From Pseudonocardia alni (GTDB taxonomy: Bacteria > Actinomycetota > Actinomycetes > Mycobacteriales > Pseudonocardiaceae), in contig NZ_PHUJ01000003.1 in the NCBI RefSeq assembly GCF_002813375.1, positions 4,402,001-4,466,000 on the forward strand: a stretch of 64,000 bases of DNA, in the 5' to 3' direction. How positions within the stretch are numbered: the first letter of the stretch is position 1; the number at the start of each line of letters is the position of its first letter. A program made the position numbers and the translations under genes. The notes below the pieces were generated by a model. It did not search any database and was not told the origin of the DNA. It saw only the letters and a program-made list of their open reading frames with translations. Below, piece after piece: positions 33,610 through 41,458 of this stretch.

Positions 33610-34166
33610 GCGGATGCTCCGTCCAGTGCGGACTGCGGTGCGGACTGTGTCGCGTGCTGCGGGGCGGAGTCCAGTGCGGACTGCAGCGCGGCGCGGCGGC
33701 GGCCCGCGCAGTCCTCCACGGCGTCGACGATGGTCTGGTAGCCGGTGCACCGGCACAGGTTCGACGCCACGACCTCGCGGATCTCCTCGCGGCTCGCGTC
33801 GGGCTCCTCGGCGAGGTAGCCCTCGGCCAGCATCAGGAACCCGGGCGTGCAGAACCCGCACTGCAGCCCGTGGTGCTCACCGAAGCACTGCTGCAGGTCC
33901 GACAGCCCGCCGTCGGGCCCGGACAGCGATTCGACCGTGCGGATCGCGGCGTTCTCCACCTGCACGGCGAACAGCAGGCAGGCGCGGGCGGGCGCGTCGT
34001 CGACGAGCACGGTGCACGCCCCGCAGATGCCGTGCTCGCAGCCGACGTGGGTGCCGGTCAGCCCCAGGTCGTGGCGGAGCACGTCGGCCAGCGTGCGACG
34101 CGGCGGGATCGCCAGCTCGTGACGTTCCCCGTTGACGGTCAGCTCGACCAGCTGGATGTCGGTCAC
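33606..34166 (-). CDS. Molybdenum hydroxylase small [2Fe-2S] subunit
   Basis: A 186-residue subunit of a xanthine-oxidase-family hydroxylase, presumed nicotinate dehydrogenase. The plant-type cluster ligands are CEHGICGACTVL near residue 43-54 and a Cys near 63. The second cluster is CGFCTPGFLM near 102 with CRCTGYQ near 138. The C-terminal 27 residues are an odd Gln/Ser/Ala-rich tail (QSALD twice) beyond the usual family end, encoded by a DNA direct repeat. Overlaps the large subunit and nicF by four bases each. Confidence 0.9.
   Translation of the reverse strand: MTDIQLVELTVNGERHELAIPPRRTLADVLRHDLGLTGTHVGCEHGICGACTVLVDDAPARACLLFAVQVENAAIRTVESLSGPDGGLSDLQQCFGEHHGLQCGFCTPGFLMLAEGYLAEEPDASREEIREVVASNLCRCTGYQTIVDAVEDCAGRRRAALQSALDSAPQHATQSAPQSALDGASA
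33621..33684. repeat. Direct repeats inside the 3' end of the 2Fe-2S subunit gene
   Basis: GTCCAGTGCGGACTGC occurs exactly at 33621-33636 and 33669-33684. A third partial copy, GTGCGGACTG, is at 33638-33647. The repeats encode the protein's extra Gln/Ser/Ala tail and look like recent slippage or duplication. Confidence 0.7.
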
Positions 34167-36517
34167 GGTGCCTCCCGGTTCAGCGCGGCGAACAGGTCCG
34201 CGCGCGACAGTGGGGTGGAGTCCAGCTCGACGCCGGTGGGGCGCAGCGCGTCGTTGACGGCGTTGAGCACGGCCGCGGGCGCGCCGATGGTGCCGCCCTC
34301 ACCCGCACCCTTCGCGCCGTCGGCGGTGAACGCGCACGGCGTCTCGAGGTGCTCGATCCGCACGTCGGGGATCTCGGCGGCGGTCGGGACCTTGTACTCC
34401 ATGAAGCTCGGCGCGAGCGGCTGGCCGAGCTCGTCGTAGACGACCTGCTCGAACAGCGCCCCGGCGATGCCCTGGGCGATGCCGCCGCGGGCCTGCCCCT
34501 CGACGACGCGCGGGTGGATGGCGACGCCGCAGTCCTCGACGCAGACGTAGCGCAGGATCTCCACGCCGCCGGTGCCCGGGTCGAGCGCGACGACGCAGCC
34601 GTGGGTGGCGTTGGAGAACGTGCCGTCGCCGCCGACGTCGAAGCTCGCCGTCGCGGTCAGGCCCGGCCCGACCTCCTTGGGCAGCAGGTGCGCGCGCAGG
34701 TAGGCGACGTCGGCCAGCTCGGCGTAGGAGAACGTGCGGTCCCCGGCGCGCACCCCGCCGCGGCCGTCGAGTTCGGCCGAGTCCACGTCGGCGTCGGCCA
34801 GGTGGGCGGCCAGCGCACGCAGCTGGTCGCCCAGCTTCACCGCCGCCGCGGCCGCCGCGGACCCGCCGATCGTCACCGAGCGGGACGCGAACGAGCCCCA
34901 GCCGTAGGTGATCCGGTCGGTGTCGCCCTGGACGATCTTGACCTTGTCGTAGGGCAGGCCGAGCCGGTCGGCGACGATCTGGGCGAAGGTCGTCTCGTGG
35001 CTCTGGCCGTGCGACAGCGTGCCGGTGGTGACGGTGACCGTGCCGTCGAGGTCCATCGTGATCTGGGACAGGTCGAACCCGGGGACGACCTGCATCCTCC
35101 GCGCCGCGAACGCGCCGGAGCCGTAGCCGGTGCGCTCCGAGAAGCAGGAGTAGCCGATGCCCAGCACCCGGCCGTCGGGCAGGGTGCGCCCGGGCCAGCC
35201 CTCGTCGCGCAGCACCTGCTCGCACAGGTCGAGGGACTCCCGGTAGGAGCCCGGGTCGTAGGTGATGGCGTTGACCCCGCGGTAGGGGAACTCGGTGATC
35301 AGGTTGCGCCGGCGGACCTCCAGCGCGTCGAGCCCGAGCTCGCGGGCGGCGCGCTCCATCAGCCGCTCCATCACCATCACGTACTGCGGCCGGGACACCC
35401 CGCGGTACGGCGCGGTCGGCGCCTTGTTCGTGGTGACCGCGCGCCCGCGCACCCGGTAGGCGGGGACCCGGTAGACGCCGGGCATCTCCGCCGAGGCCAT
35501 CAGCGGCTCGATCCCGGCCGTGAACGGGTAGCAGGAGTAGGCGCCCATGTCGCAGACGACGTCGGACTCCAGGGCGAGGATCTCCCCGTCGGCGGTGAAT
35601 GCGGCGCGGGCGGTGTAGTGCTGCTCGCGGGCCAGGAAGCTCGCGGTCAGCGCCTCGCGCCGGTCCTCGATCCACTTCACCGGACGGCGGAGGCGCCGCG
35701 CGGCGGCCGCGGCGGCGATCTCCTCCCGGCCGACGACGCACTTCTGCCCGAACCCGCCGCCCATGTCCGGCACGACGACCCGGACCTGCTTCTCGTCGAG
35801 CCCGGCGCAGCGGGCCAGGACCGTGCGCACCTGGTGCGGGACCTGGGTGCAGGTGCGCACCACCAGCTGCTCGTCGCGGTCGTCCCAGTCGGCGACGACG
35901 CCGCGGGTCTCCAGCGGCAGCGCGTTCTGCCGCCCGGTGCGGGCCTCCACGGTGACCACCGTGTGCGCCTCGTCGAAGATGCCGTCGATACCCTCGGTGG
36001 CGAACAGCGACACGTCGACGAGCACGTTGCCGGGGGCCTCGTCGTGCACCGGGGGACCGGCCGCGGCCAGCGCGGCGGCCTCGGTCACCACCGGGTCGAG
36101 CGGGTCGAGCTCGACGACGGCGGCCTCCACCCCGTCCTCGGCGGCGTAGGGGTCGGTGGCGATCACGACGGCCAGGGGCTCGCCGACGTAGCGGACCTTG
36201 TCGCCGGCCAGCACGGGCATCGAGGTGGGGACGAACTCCTCGAGCGGCCGGTCGAGGAGTGCGGTGATGTCGCCCAGGGCGAGATCGGCGGCGTCGAACG
36301 CGGCGACGACGCCGGGCACCTGCCGGACCTCGGACAGGTCGACGTCGACCACCCGGGCGTGCGCCTCGGAGCTGCGCACGAACGCCGCGTGCAACATCCG
36401 GGGCAGGGTGATGTCGTCGACGAAGCGGCCGCGGCCGGTGAGCAGCCGCGGGTCCTCCCGGCGCGGGACGGACGCGCCGACCCAGCTGCCGTCGCGGCGG
36501 AATCCGGGCTCAGCCAC
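34163..36517 (-). CDS. Molybdenum hydroxylase large (Mo-cofactor) subunit
   Basis: A 784-residue molybdopterin-binding subunit of the CoxL/XdhB class, probably hydroxylating nicotinate at C6. The N-terminal fusion domain opens VGASVPRREDPRLLTGRGRFVDD. Cofactor-binding segments are VVVPDMGGGFGQK near residue 258, APYRGVSRPQ near 370, GTLSHGQSHETTFAQ near 477, and the active-site Glu in DGAKGAGEGGTIGAPAA near 735. The GTG at 36517 overlaps the FAD-subunit stop by eight bases. This three-subunit form differs from P. putida NicAB, where electrons go to a cytochrome-bearing large subunit. Confidence 0.9.
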   Translation of the reverse strand: MAEPGFRRDGSWVGASVPRREDPRLLTGRGRFVDDITLPRMLHAAFVRSSEAHARVVDVDLSEVRQVPGVVAAFDAADLALGDITALLDRPLEEFVPTSMPVLAGDKVRYVGEPLAVVIATDPYAAEDGVEAAVVELDPLDPVVTEAAALAAAGPPVHDEAPGNVLVDVSLFATEGIDGIFDEAHTVVTVEARTGRQNALPLETRGVVADWDDRDEQLVVRTCTQVPHQVRTVLARCAGLDEKQVRVVVPDMGGGFGQKCVVGREEIAAAAAARRLRRPVKWIEDRREALTASFLAREQHYTARAAFTADGEILALESDVVCDMGAYSCYPFTAGIEPLMASAEMPGVYRVPAYRVRGRAVTTNKAPTAPYRGVSRPQYVMVMERLMERAARELGLDALEVRRRNLITEFPYRGVNAITYDPGSYRESLDLCEQVLRDEGWPGRTLPDGRVLGIGYSCFSERTGYGSGAFAARRMQVVPGFDLSQITMDLDGTVTVTTGTLSHGQSHETTFAQIVADRLGLPYDKVKIVQGDTDRITYGWGSFASRSVTIGGSAAAAAAVKLGDQLRALAAHLADADVDSAELDGRGGVRAGDRTFSYAELADVAYLRAHLLPKEVGPGLTATASFDVGGDGTFSNATHGCVVALDPGTGGVEILRYVCVEDCGVAIHPRVVEGQARGGIAQGIAGALFEQVVYDELGQPLAPSFMEYKVPTAAEIPDVRIEHLETPCAFTADGAKGAGEGGTIGAPAAVLNAVNDALRPTGVELDSTPLSRADLFAALNREAP

Positions 36518-37295
36518 GGGCGGCCTCCTCGCGGGCCCGGGCGACGAGGGTGCGGACCAGCCCGCGGCGGTACTCCGCGGGGATCCCGGCCTCGTCGCGC
36601 AGCTCCAGACCGTCGGCGACCTCGGCCGGCGTGCCGGCGTCGGGCACCCGCACCGGGACGGCGCCGACCCCGCCGAGCACGACCTCCCCGGTGCCCAGGT
36701 CCACCCCCGCCGCGACGACGGCGAAGTCGCCACGGCGGTCGGCGTACTCGGTGAGCGCCGCGCGTGGCGCGGGACGGGGGAAGACGATCTCCACGATCAC
36801 CTCGTCGGGGTCCAGGGCGGTGGTGAACGGGCCGAGGAAGAACTCCCGCGCCCGGACCTCCCGGCGCCCGCCCGGCCCCTCGGCGACGACGACGGCGTCG
36901 AGCAGCACGGCCAGCAGGCACCACTCGGCGGTGGCGTCGCCGTGCGCGATCGACCCGCCGACGGTGCCGCGGGTGCGGATGGGCAGGTGCCCGACCCAGC
37001 GCATCGCGGCCGACAGGACCGCGAAGTCCGGCCCGAGGTCGGCCCGCTCGACGGCCCGGTGGGTGGTGAGCGCGCCGATCCGGAGTGCCCCGTCGGCGTG
37101 GTGGATGCCGGCCAGGCCCGGCACGTGGGTGAGGTCGATCAGGTGCCCGGGCCGGGCCATCCGGTAGTTCATCATCGCGACCAGGCTCTGCCCGCCGGCG
37201 AGCAGCTTGGGCTCGTCGTCGGCCAGCTCGGTCAGCAGGTCGACCGCCCCGCGCACCGACGACGCCCGGTGGTAGGTGAACGCGGCGGGCTTCAC
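36510..37295 (-). CDS. Molybdenum hydroxylase FAD-binding medium subunit
   Basis: A 261-residue CoxM/XdhC-like FAD subunit. Family signatures are AGGQSLVAMMNYRMARP near residue 33, the flavin-binding RTRGTVGGSIAHGDATAEW near 107, and a C-terminal CO_deh_flav_C domain from about 160. It passes electrons from the iron-sulphur clusters to an acceptor such as NAD+ or oxygen. GTG start overlapping the transporter's stop; its own stop lies inside the large-subunit gene start. Confidence 0.9.
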   Translation of the reverse strand: MKPAAFTYHRASSVRGAVDLLTELADDEPKLLAGGQSLVAMMNYRMARPGHLIDLTHVPGLAGIHHADGALRIGALTTHRAVERADLGPDFAVLSAAMRWVGHLPIRTRGTVGGSIAHGDATAEWCLLAVLLDAVVVAEGPGGRREVRAREFFLGPFTTALDPDEVIVEIVFPRPAPRAALTEYADRRGDFAVVAAGVDLGTGEVVLGGVGAVPVRVPDAGTPAEVADGLELRDEAGIPAEYRRGLVRTLVARAREEAARG

Positions 37296-38698
37296 GCCTT
37301 CTCCACCCGCTCCACGGCCGGTGCGTCGAGGGTCTGCTCGTCGCCGGTGATGCGGTCCAGCTCGCGGCCGCGGGTCTCGGGGGCGCCGAGGGCCATGAAC
37401 GTCACGGCGGCGAACACGAGCAGCGCCATCAGGGTGAAGGTCAGCGGCAGGCCGAGCACCGGCCACAGCAGGCTGCCGAAGATCAGCGGGACGAACCCGG
37501 TGACCGCCCGGCTCGACGACGACGCCCAGCCGAAGCCCGAGGCCCGCAGCTCGGTCGGGTAGAGCTCGGAGACGTAGGCGTACATCACCGGGATGACGAC
37601 CAGGGCGAAGAACCCGAACACCGCGATCATCGCGACCGCCGCCGTCGGCGAGCCCATGACCAGCGAGAACACGACCAGCGACAGCGCGGCGCACGGACCG
37701 GCGACGCCGATGACCCACTTGCGGCCGACGACCTCGACCAGCAGCACCGAGGTGATGACACCGAGGATGCCGACCGCGTTCATGACGGTGGTGGAGGCGA
37801 ACGCGGCGACCTCGCCCATGCCCTGGGCGCGCAGGATCGACGGCATCCAGGACAGCGCGGCGTAGTAGACGACCATGACGGTGATGAACAGCGACCACGC
37901 GACGCCGGTGATGCGCGGGTTGAACGCCCACACCATTCTCAGCTGCTCGCCCAGCGCGCCGAGACCGCGGCGCCGCGAGGTGGTCGGTTCCGGTGCGGCG
38001 GCGGTGATCGCGTACTGCTCCACCGGGGCGCCGGTGCGGCGGACCATGTCGTCGATGACGGTGCGGGCCTCGGCCTCGCGGCCGGTCCGGGCCAGGTAGA
38101 TCGGGGACTCCGGGACACCGCGGCGGATCCAGAACAGCAGCAGCGCGGGCAGCACCATCAGCGCGAGCATCCAGCGCCAGTTGCCCTCGACCGGCACGAG
38201 CAGCGTCGCCGAGAGCCCGGCGAGGGTGGTGCCGACCGGCCACCAGCCGTCCATCGCGGCGAGCACCTTGCCCCGGTAGCGCCGGGGTGAGAACTCGCTG
38301 ACGATCGCGTAGTCGACCGGGATGCAGCCGCCGAGCCCGATGCCGGCCAGGAAGCGCAGCGCCAGGAAGATCTCCCAGCTGGGGGAGAAGGCGCCGAGCA
38401 CCGAGAACAGGGCGAAGATCAGCAGGGTGATGCTGAAGACCCGCTTGCGGCCCATCCGGTCGGCGATCGTGCCGAACGCGACGGCGCCGACGGCCATGCC
38501 GATGAGGTTGGCCGTCGCGACGAGGCCGCGCTGGCCGGTCGAGAGGTCGAACTCGACGCCGAGCAGCGGGGTGAGGAAGCCGTTGAGGGCGACGTCCCAG
38601 GCGTCGAACATGTAGCCGAGGCCGCCGATGAGGAAGATCTTCCCCTGGACGCCCCAGCGCCAGGGCAGGTCCTGGACGACCTGGTCTCCGGTACGCAT
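37292..38698 (-). CDS. MFS transporter, probable nicotinate importer
   Basis: A 468-residue, 12-helix transporter of the sugar/aromatic-acid porter type. The opening LIGGLGYMFDAWDVALNGFLTPLL, motif A FGTIADRMGRKRV near residue 80, VDYAIVSEFSPRRYRGKV near 126 and YVSELYPTELRASG near 370 are typical of NiaP-like niacin and aromatic-acid importers. It lies between nicC and the hydroxylase genes in one overlapping operon, so nicotinate is its likely substrate. ATG at 38698, 12 bases after nicC. Confidence 0.87.
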   Translation of the reverse strand: MRTGDQVVQDLPWRWGVQGKIFLIGGLGYMFDAWDVALNGFLTPLLGVEFDLSTGQRGLVATANLIGMAVGAVAFGTIADRMGRKRVFSITLLIFALFSVLGAFSPSWEIFLALRFLAGIGLGGCIPVDYAIVSEFSPRRYRGKVLAAMDGWWPVGTTLAGLSATLLVPVEGNWRWMLALMVLPALLLFWIRRGVPESPIYLARTGREAEARTVIDDMVRRTGAPVEQYAITAAAPEPTTSRRRGLGALGEQLRMVWAFNPRITGVAWSLFITVMVVYYAALSWMPSILRAQGMGEVAAFASTTVMNAVGILGVITSVLLVEVVGRKWVIGVAGPCAALSLVVFSLVMGSPTAAVAMIAVFGFFALVVIPVMYAYVSELYPTELRASGFGWASSSSRAVTGFVPLIFGSLLWPVLGLPLTFTLMALLVFAAVTFMALGAPETRGRELDRITGDEQTLDAPAVERVEKA

Positions 38699-38710
38699 GT
38701 CGGTGCTCCT

Positions 38711-39979
38711 CTATCGGGCGAAGGGGTAGGTGACGGACTCGTCGTCCGGGTCGTTCAGCGGGGAGCCCCGCCACAGCCAGTCGTACGACACGTCGGACTC
38801 GCCCTGGAAGCGGCGCAGCTTCTCGTCGCGTTCGCGCTGCTCGGGGCCGTCGGGCAGGTGGTAGAAGTCCATGTTCTGCAGCGAGGCGTCCTGCACGACG
38901 CCCGCGTGCTTGGCGCGGCGCTGCACGTAGCGGGCGAGCGCGGTGTCGATCCCGCCGCGGCCGACCGCGCCGAGCTCCTCGGCCAGCACGGCGGCGTCCT
39001 CCATCGCCTGGGAGGCGCCCTGGGCCTGGTAGGGGAGCATGGCGTGGCAGGCGTCGCCGAGCAGGGCGACCCGGCCGTCGATCCAGACCGGATCGCGGCG
39101 GCGGCGGTGGAGCGCCCACACCGAGACGTCGTCCTTGGCCTTGGACAGCATCGCCGGGACGCGGTCGTCCCAGTCGGCGAAGTCGGCGACGAGGTCCTCG
39201 GCGGTCGCCGGGGCGCTCCAGTCGCGCTCGACCTGCTCGGTGCAGGGCACGATCGCGACGACGTTGAGGTACTCGCCGTGGCGGATCATGTAGTGCACCA
39301 GGTGCTTGCCGGGGCCGTACCAGATCGTGGAGTGGTAGCGGTCGAGCAGGAACCGGGTCGCCGGGTCCGCGGCGATCAGCTCGCCGGGGATCAGGGCGCG
39401 GTAGGCCATCTCGCCGGAGAAGACGAGGGTGTCGTCGAACCCGGCGAGGTCGCGGACACCGGACCGGATGCCGTCCGCGCCGACCAGCACGTCGCCCGCG
39501 ACGCGCAGCCCGCGCGCGGTGACGGCGACCGGGCGGTCCGGGTCGGTGCGGTCGAGCTCGACGACCTTCGCGTCGGTGTGCACGGTGACCGCGGGGCCGG
39601 GGCCGTCCGGGTCGAGGCAGGCCTCGAGCAGGATCCGGTGCAGGTCGGCGCGGTGGTAGTGCCAGTACGGGGCGCCGTAGGTGTCGACGACCTGCTGCCC
39701 GAGCGGGAGCTGGGCGATGATCGAGCCGTCGGCCCAGCGGCGCCGCACCTGGTCCTGCGGGGCGGTGTGGATCCGCTCCAGCGACCGGCGCAGCCCCAGG
39801 CCGAACAGGATCCGGCTGGCGTTGGGGGCGGTCTGGATGCCGGCACCGACCTCGCCGAGCTGCGGCGCGGCCTCCAGCACGGTGGCCCGGAAGCCCTGAC
39901 GGCGCAGGGCCAGTGCGGCGGTCAGCCCGCCGAGACCGCCGCCCGTGATGGTGATCTCCAGGGACTGGCTGGGTGCCAC
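38711..39979 (-). CDS. nicC: 6-hydroxynicotinate 3-monooxygenase (NicC)
   Basis: A 422-residue class A flavin monooxygenase that oxidatively decarboxylates 6-hydroxynicotinate to 2,5-dihydroxypyridine using NADH. The FAD Rossmann motif is GGGLGGLTAALALRRQG near residue 13, the DG motif VGADGIRSGVRD near 164, and the FAD ribose motif LLGDACHAMLPYQAQGASQAMEDA near 291. The family includes salicylate hydroxylases; the operon decides for NicC. GTG start at 39979, with the second copy of the 32-bp nic element 49 bases upstream. First gene of the minus-strand nic operon. Confidence 0.9.
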   Translation of the reverse strand: MAPSQSLEITITGGGLGGLTAALALRRQGFRATVLEAAPQLGEVGAGIQTAPNASRILFGLGLRRSLERIHTAPQDQVRRRWADGSIIAQLPLGQQVVDTYGAPYWHYHRADLHRILLEACLDPDGPGPAVTVHTDAKVVELDRTDPDRPVAVTARGLRVAGDVLVGADGIRSGVRDLAGFDDTLVFSGEMAYRALIPGELIAADPATRFLLDRYHSTIWYGPGKHLVHYMIRHGEYLNVVAIVPCTEQVERDWSAPATAEDLVADFADWDDRVPAMLSKAKDDVSVWALHRRRRDPVWIDGRVALLGDACHAMLPYQAQGASQAMEDAAVLAEELGAVGRGGIDTALARYVQRRAKHAGVVQDASLQNMDFYHLPDGPEQRERDEKLRRFQGESDVSYDWLWRGSPLNDPDDESVTYPFAR

Positions 39980-40028
39980 GACTACCTCCTCGCGTCCGTC
40001 GGGCCTGTGACGTGGCCCGCACGAGAAG

Positions 40029-40060
40029 TAATCCGAGCACGTACTATCCGGATACGCAAG
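40029..40060 (-). promoter_or_regulatory. 32-bp nic operator/promoter element, copy 2
   Basis: Exact inverted copy of the element at 25267-25298, oriented towards nicC and centred about 65 bases before its start. It lies in the 136-base gap between nicC and the MarR gene. All 32 bases match while flanks diverge, which marks it as functional rather than a chance match. Confidence 0.8.
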
Positions 40061-40115
40061 GTTTTCGTGCGAACGACCCGGAAGGGAAACCGGGACGTAA
40101 CCCGGGCGGCCGGGC

Positions 40116-40619
40116 TCAGTCGTTGCCGGGCAACGACGTCCGCTCCGCGACCGCCTCCCAGTGGGCGCCGAGGGTGTTGAGCAGACCGGCGATCTCCGAG
40201 CGCCGGTCGTCGGGCACCGCGGCCAGTAGCTCCGCGTCCAGGCGCCGGGTCCGGCGGGTGACCTCGACGAGGGCGGCTGCGCCGTCGTCGGTGAGGGAGA
40301 GGATCTTGCGCCGGGCGTCGCGGGGGGACTCGGTGCGCTCGATCAGTCCGCGGCGCTCCATCCGGCGGCAGACGTCGGCCATCGTCGAGGTGTCGAGGGC
40401 GACGGCGCCGGCCAACGAGCTCTGGTCGGACTCCGGGTAGGCACGGATCGCCGAGAGCACCGCGAACTGCGGGCCGGTCAGCACCGGGTCGACGTGACGG
40501 CTCCAGGCGGCGAGGTAGGCCTGGTACATCCGGCGCGCCCCGTAGCCGGGGGCGGCGACGAGGTCGGCCGGGGGAGCGGGTGCGACGCCTGTTCCGCCGC
40601 GCAACAGCTCACCCATCAT
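40116..40619 (-). CDS. MarR-family regulator (NicR-like)
   Basis: A 167-residue winged-helix regulator. The DNA-binding region spans about residues 50-115: FAVLSAIRAYPESDQSSLAGAV, then LDTSTMADVCRRMERRGLIERTESPRDARR with the beta-wing Asp-Arg pair. In P. putida the MarR protein NicR represses nic operons and is released by 6-hydroxynicotinate. The position directly upstream of nicC supports the same role here. Two adjacent ATG codons open the gene. No copy of the 32-bp element precedes it. Confidence 0.85.
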   Translation of the reverse strand: MMGELLRGGTGVAPAPPADLVAAPGYGARRMYQAYLAAWSRHVDPVLTGPQFAVLSAIRAYPESDQSSLAGAVALDTSTMADVCRRMERRGLIERTESPRDARRKILSLTDDGAAALVEVTRRTRRLDAELLAAVPDDRRSEIAGLLNTLGAHWEAVAERTSLPGND

Positions 40620-40704
40620 GCCTCCGTGCTCGTCCGGGCCGGGGCCCTCGTCCGCGGGAGATCCTACGTGTCCGGACGATCACGCGGGGTGGCCGGGCCG
40701 GGGC

Positions 40705-41283
40705 TCAGCGCGGGCGCAGGCCGTCGACGAGCAGGTCCAGCAGGCGTCCGGCCTGCTCGCGGCCCTGCGGGTCGGCGACGGCCATGCAGATCCCGCTGGT
40801 GCCGACGAGCACGTCCGCGGCGTCGACGTCGGCACGCAGGGTGCCGTCGGCGATGCCTGCCTTCTGGAGCAGGCGGACCGCCTCGACCATCCGCTCGCGG
40901 CTCTGCGCGAACGGGTTGTGCCCGCAGGCCACGAGTGCGTGCAGCGAGTCCGCGAGGTGCTTCTTGGTGATCACGTAGTCGACGAAGCGGTCCATCCAGG
41001 CCCGCAGTGCCCGGTCCGCGGGCAGCTCGGTGCGCAGCTGTTCGGCGGCGGCGCAGAGCCGGTCGAGCTCGTTGCGGTACACGGCCTCGACCAGGGAGTC
41101 CCGGTTCGGGAAGTGCCGGTAGAGCGTGCCGATGCCGACGCCGGCGTCCTTCGCGATGCCGTCGAGGGTCGTGGCGGGGCCGCCACGGCTCTCCGCGGTG
41201 AACGCGCGCACGGCCGCGGCCAGCAGCAGCTCACGGTTGCGCGCGGCGTCCGCACGCAGGCCGGAACGTGTGCTGGTGCCCAT
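40705..41283 (-). CDS. TetR-family transcriptional repressor
   Basis: A 192-residue regulator. The N-terminal helix-turn-helix (about residues 18-62) contains LLLAAAVRAF, LDGIAKDAGVGIGTLYRHFPNRDSL, the TetR recognition helix pattern. The C-terminal ligand domain includes a FVDYVITKKH segment common in actinobacterial TetR proteins beside short-chain dehydrogenases. Divergent from the SDR gene across 175 bases holding two tandem palindromes, so it probably represses itself and the SDR. Confidence 0.9.
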   Translation of the reverse strand: MGTSTRSGLRADAARNRELLLAAAVRAFTAESRGGPATTLDGIAKDAGVGIGTLYRHFPNRDSLVEAVYRNELDRLCAAAEQLRTELPADRALRAWMDRFVDYVITKKHLADSLHALVACGHNPFAQSRERMVEAVRLLQKAGIADGTLRADVDAADVLVGTSGICMAVADPQGREQAGRLLDLLVDGLRPR

Positions 41284-41331
41284 GACGGTGCCTCCTCGGG
41301 TGGGACTGACGATCCCACGATACGTCTTGCG

Positions 41332-41351
41332 ATCCGGAGGATGCTCCGGAT
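41332..41351. promoter_or_regulatory. TetR operator 1 (proximal to tetR)
   Basis: ATCCGGAG and CTCCGGAT, 8-bp perfect arms around GATG, 49 bases upstream of the TetR start. Its 16-bp core matches operator 2 at 13 of 16 positions. Confidence 0.65.
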
Positions 41352-41366
41352 AGAGTCCCGAGTCAT

Positions 41367-41382
41367 ACGGAGGATCCTCCGT
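41367..41382. promoter_or_regulatory. TetR operator 2 (proximal to SDR gene)
   Basis: ACGGAGGATCCTCCGT is a perfect 16-bp palindrome, 77 bases before the SDR start. Its centre is 33 bp from that of operator 1, close to three helical turns, so two dimers could bind the same face. Confidence 0.7.
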
Positions 41383-41458
41383 TTACTTGTCCCCGGGACA
41401 CGGCGACGCAACGACGACGTCACCGACCGCGTACCCGGTGCTCAGAAGGGATCACGCC

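Noticed and set aside
40116..40704. Autoregulation of the MarR gene through the 32-bp nic element
   Set aside because: No copy or obvious partial copy of the element occurs upstream of the MarR start at 40619.
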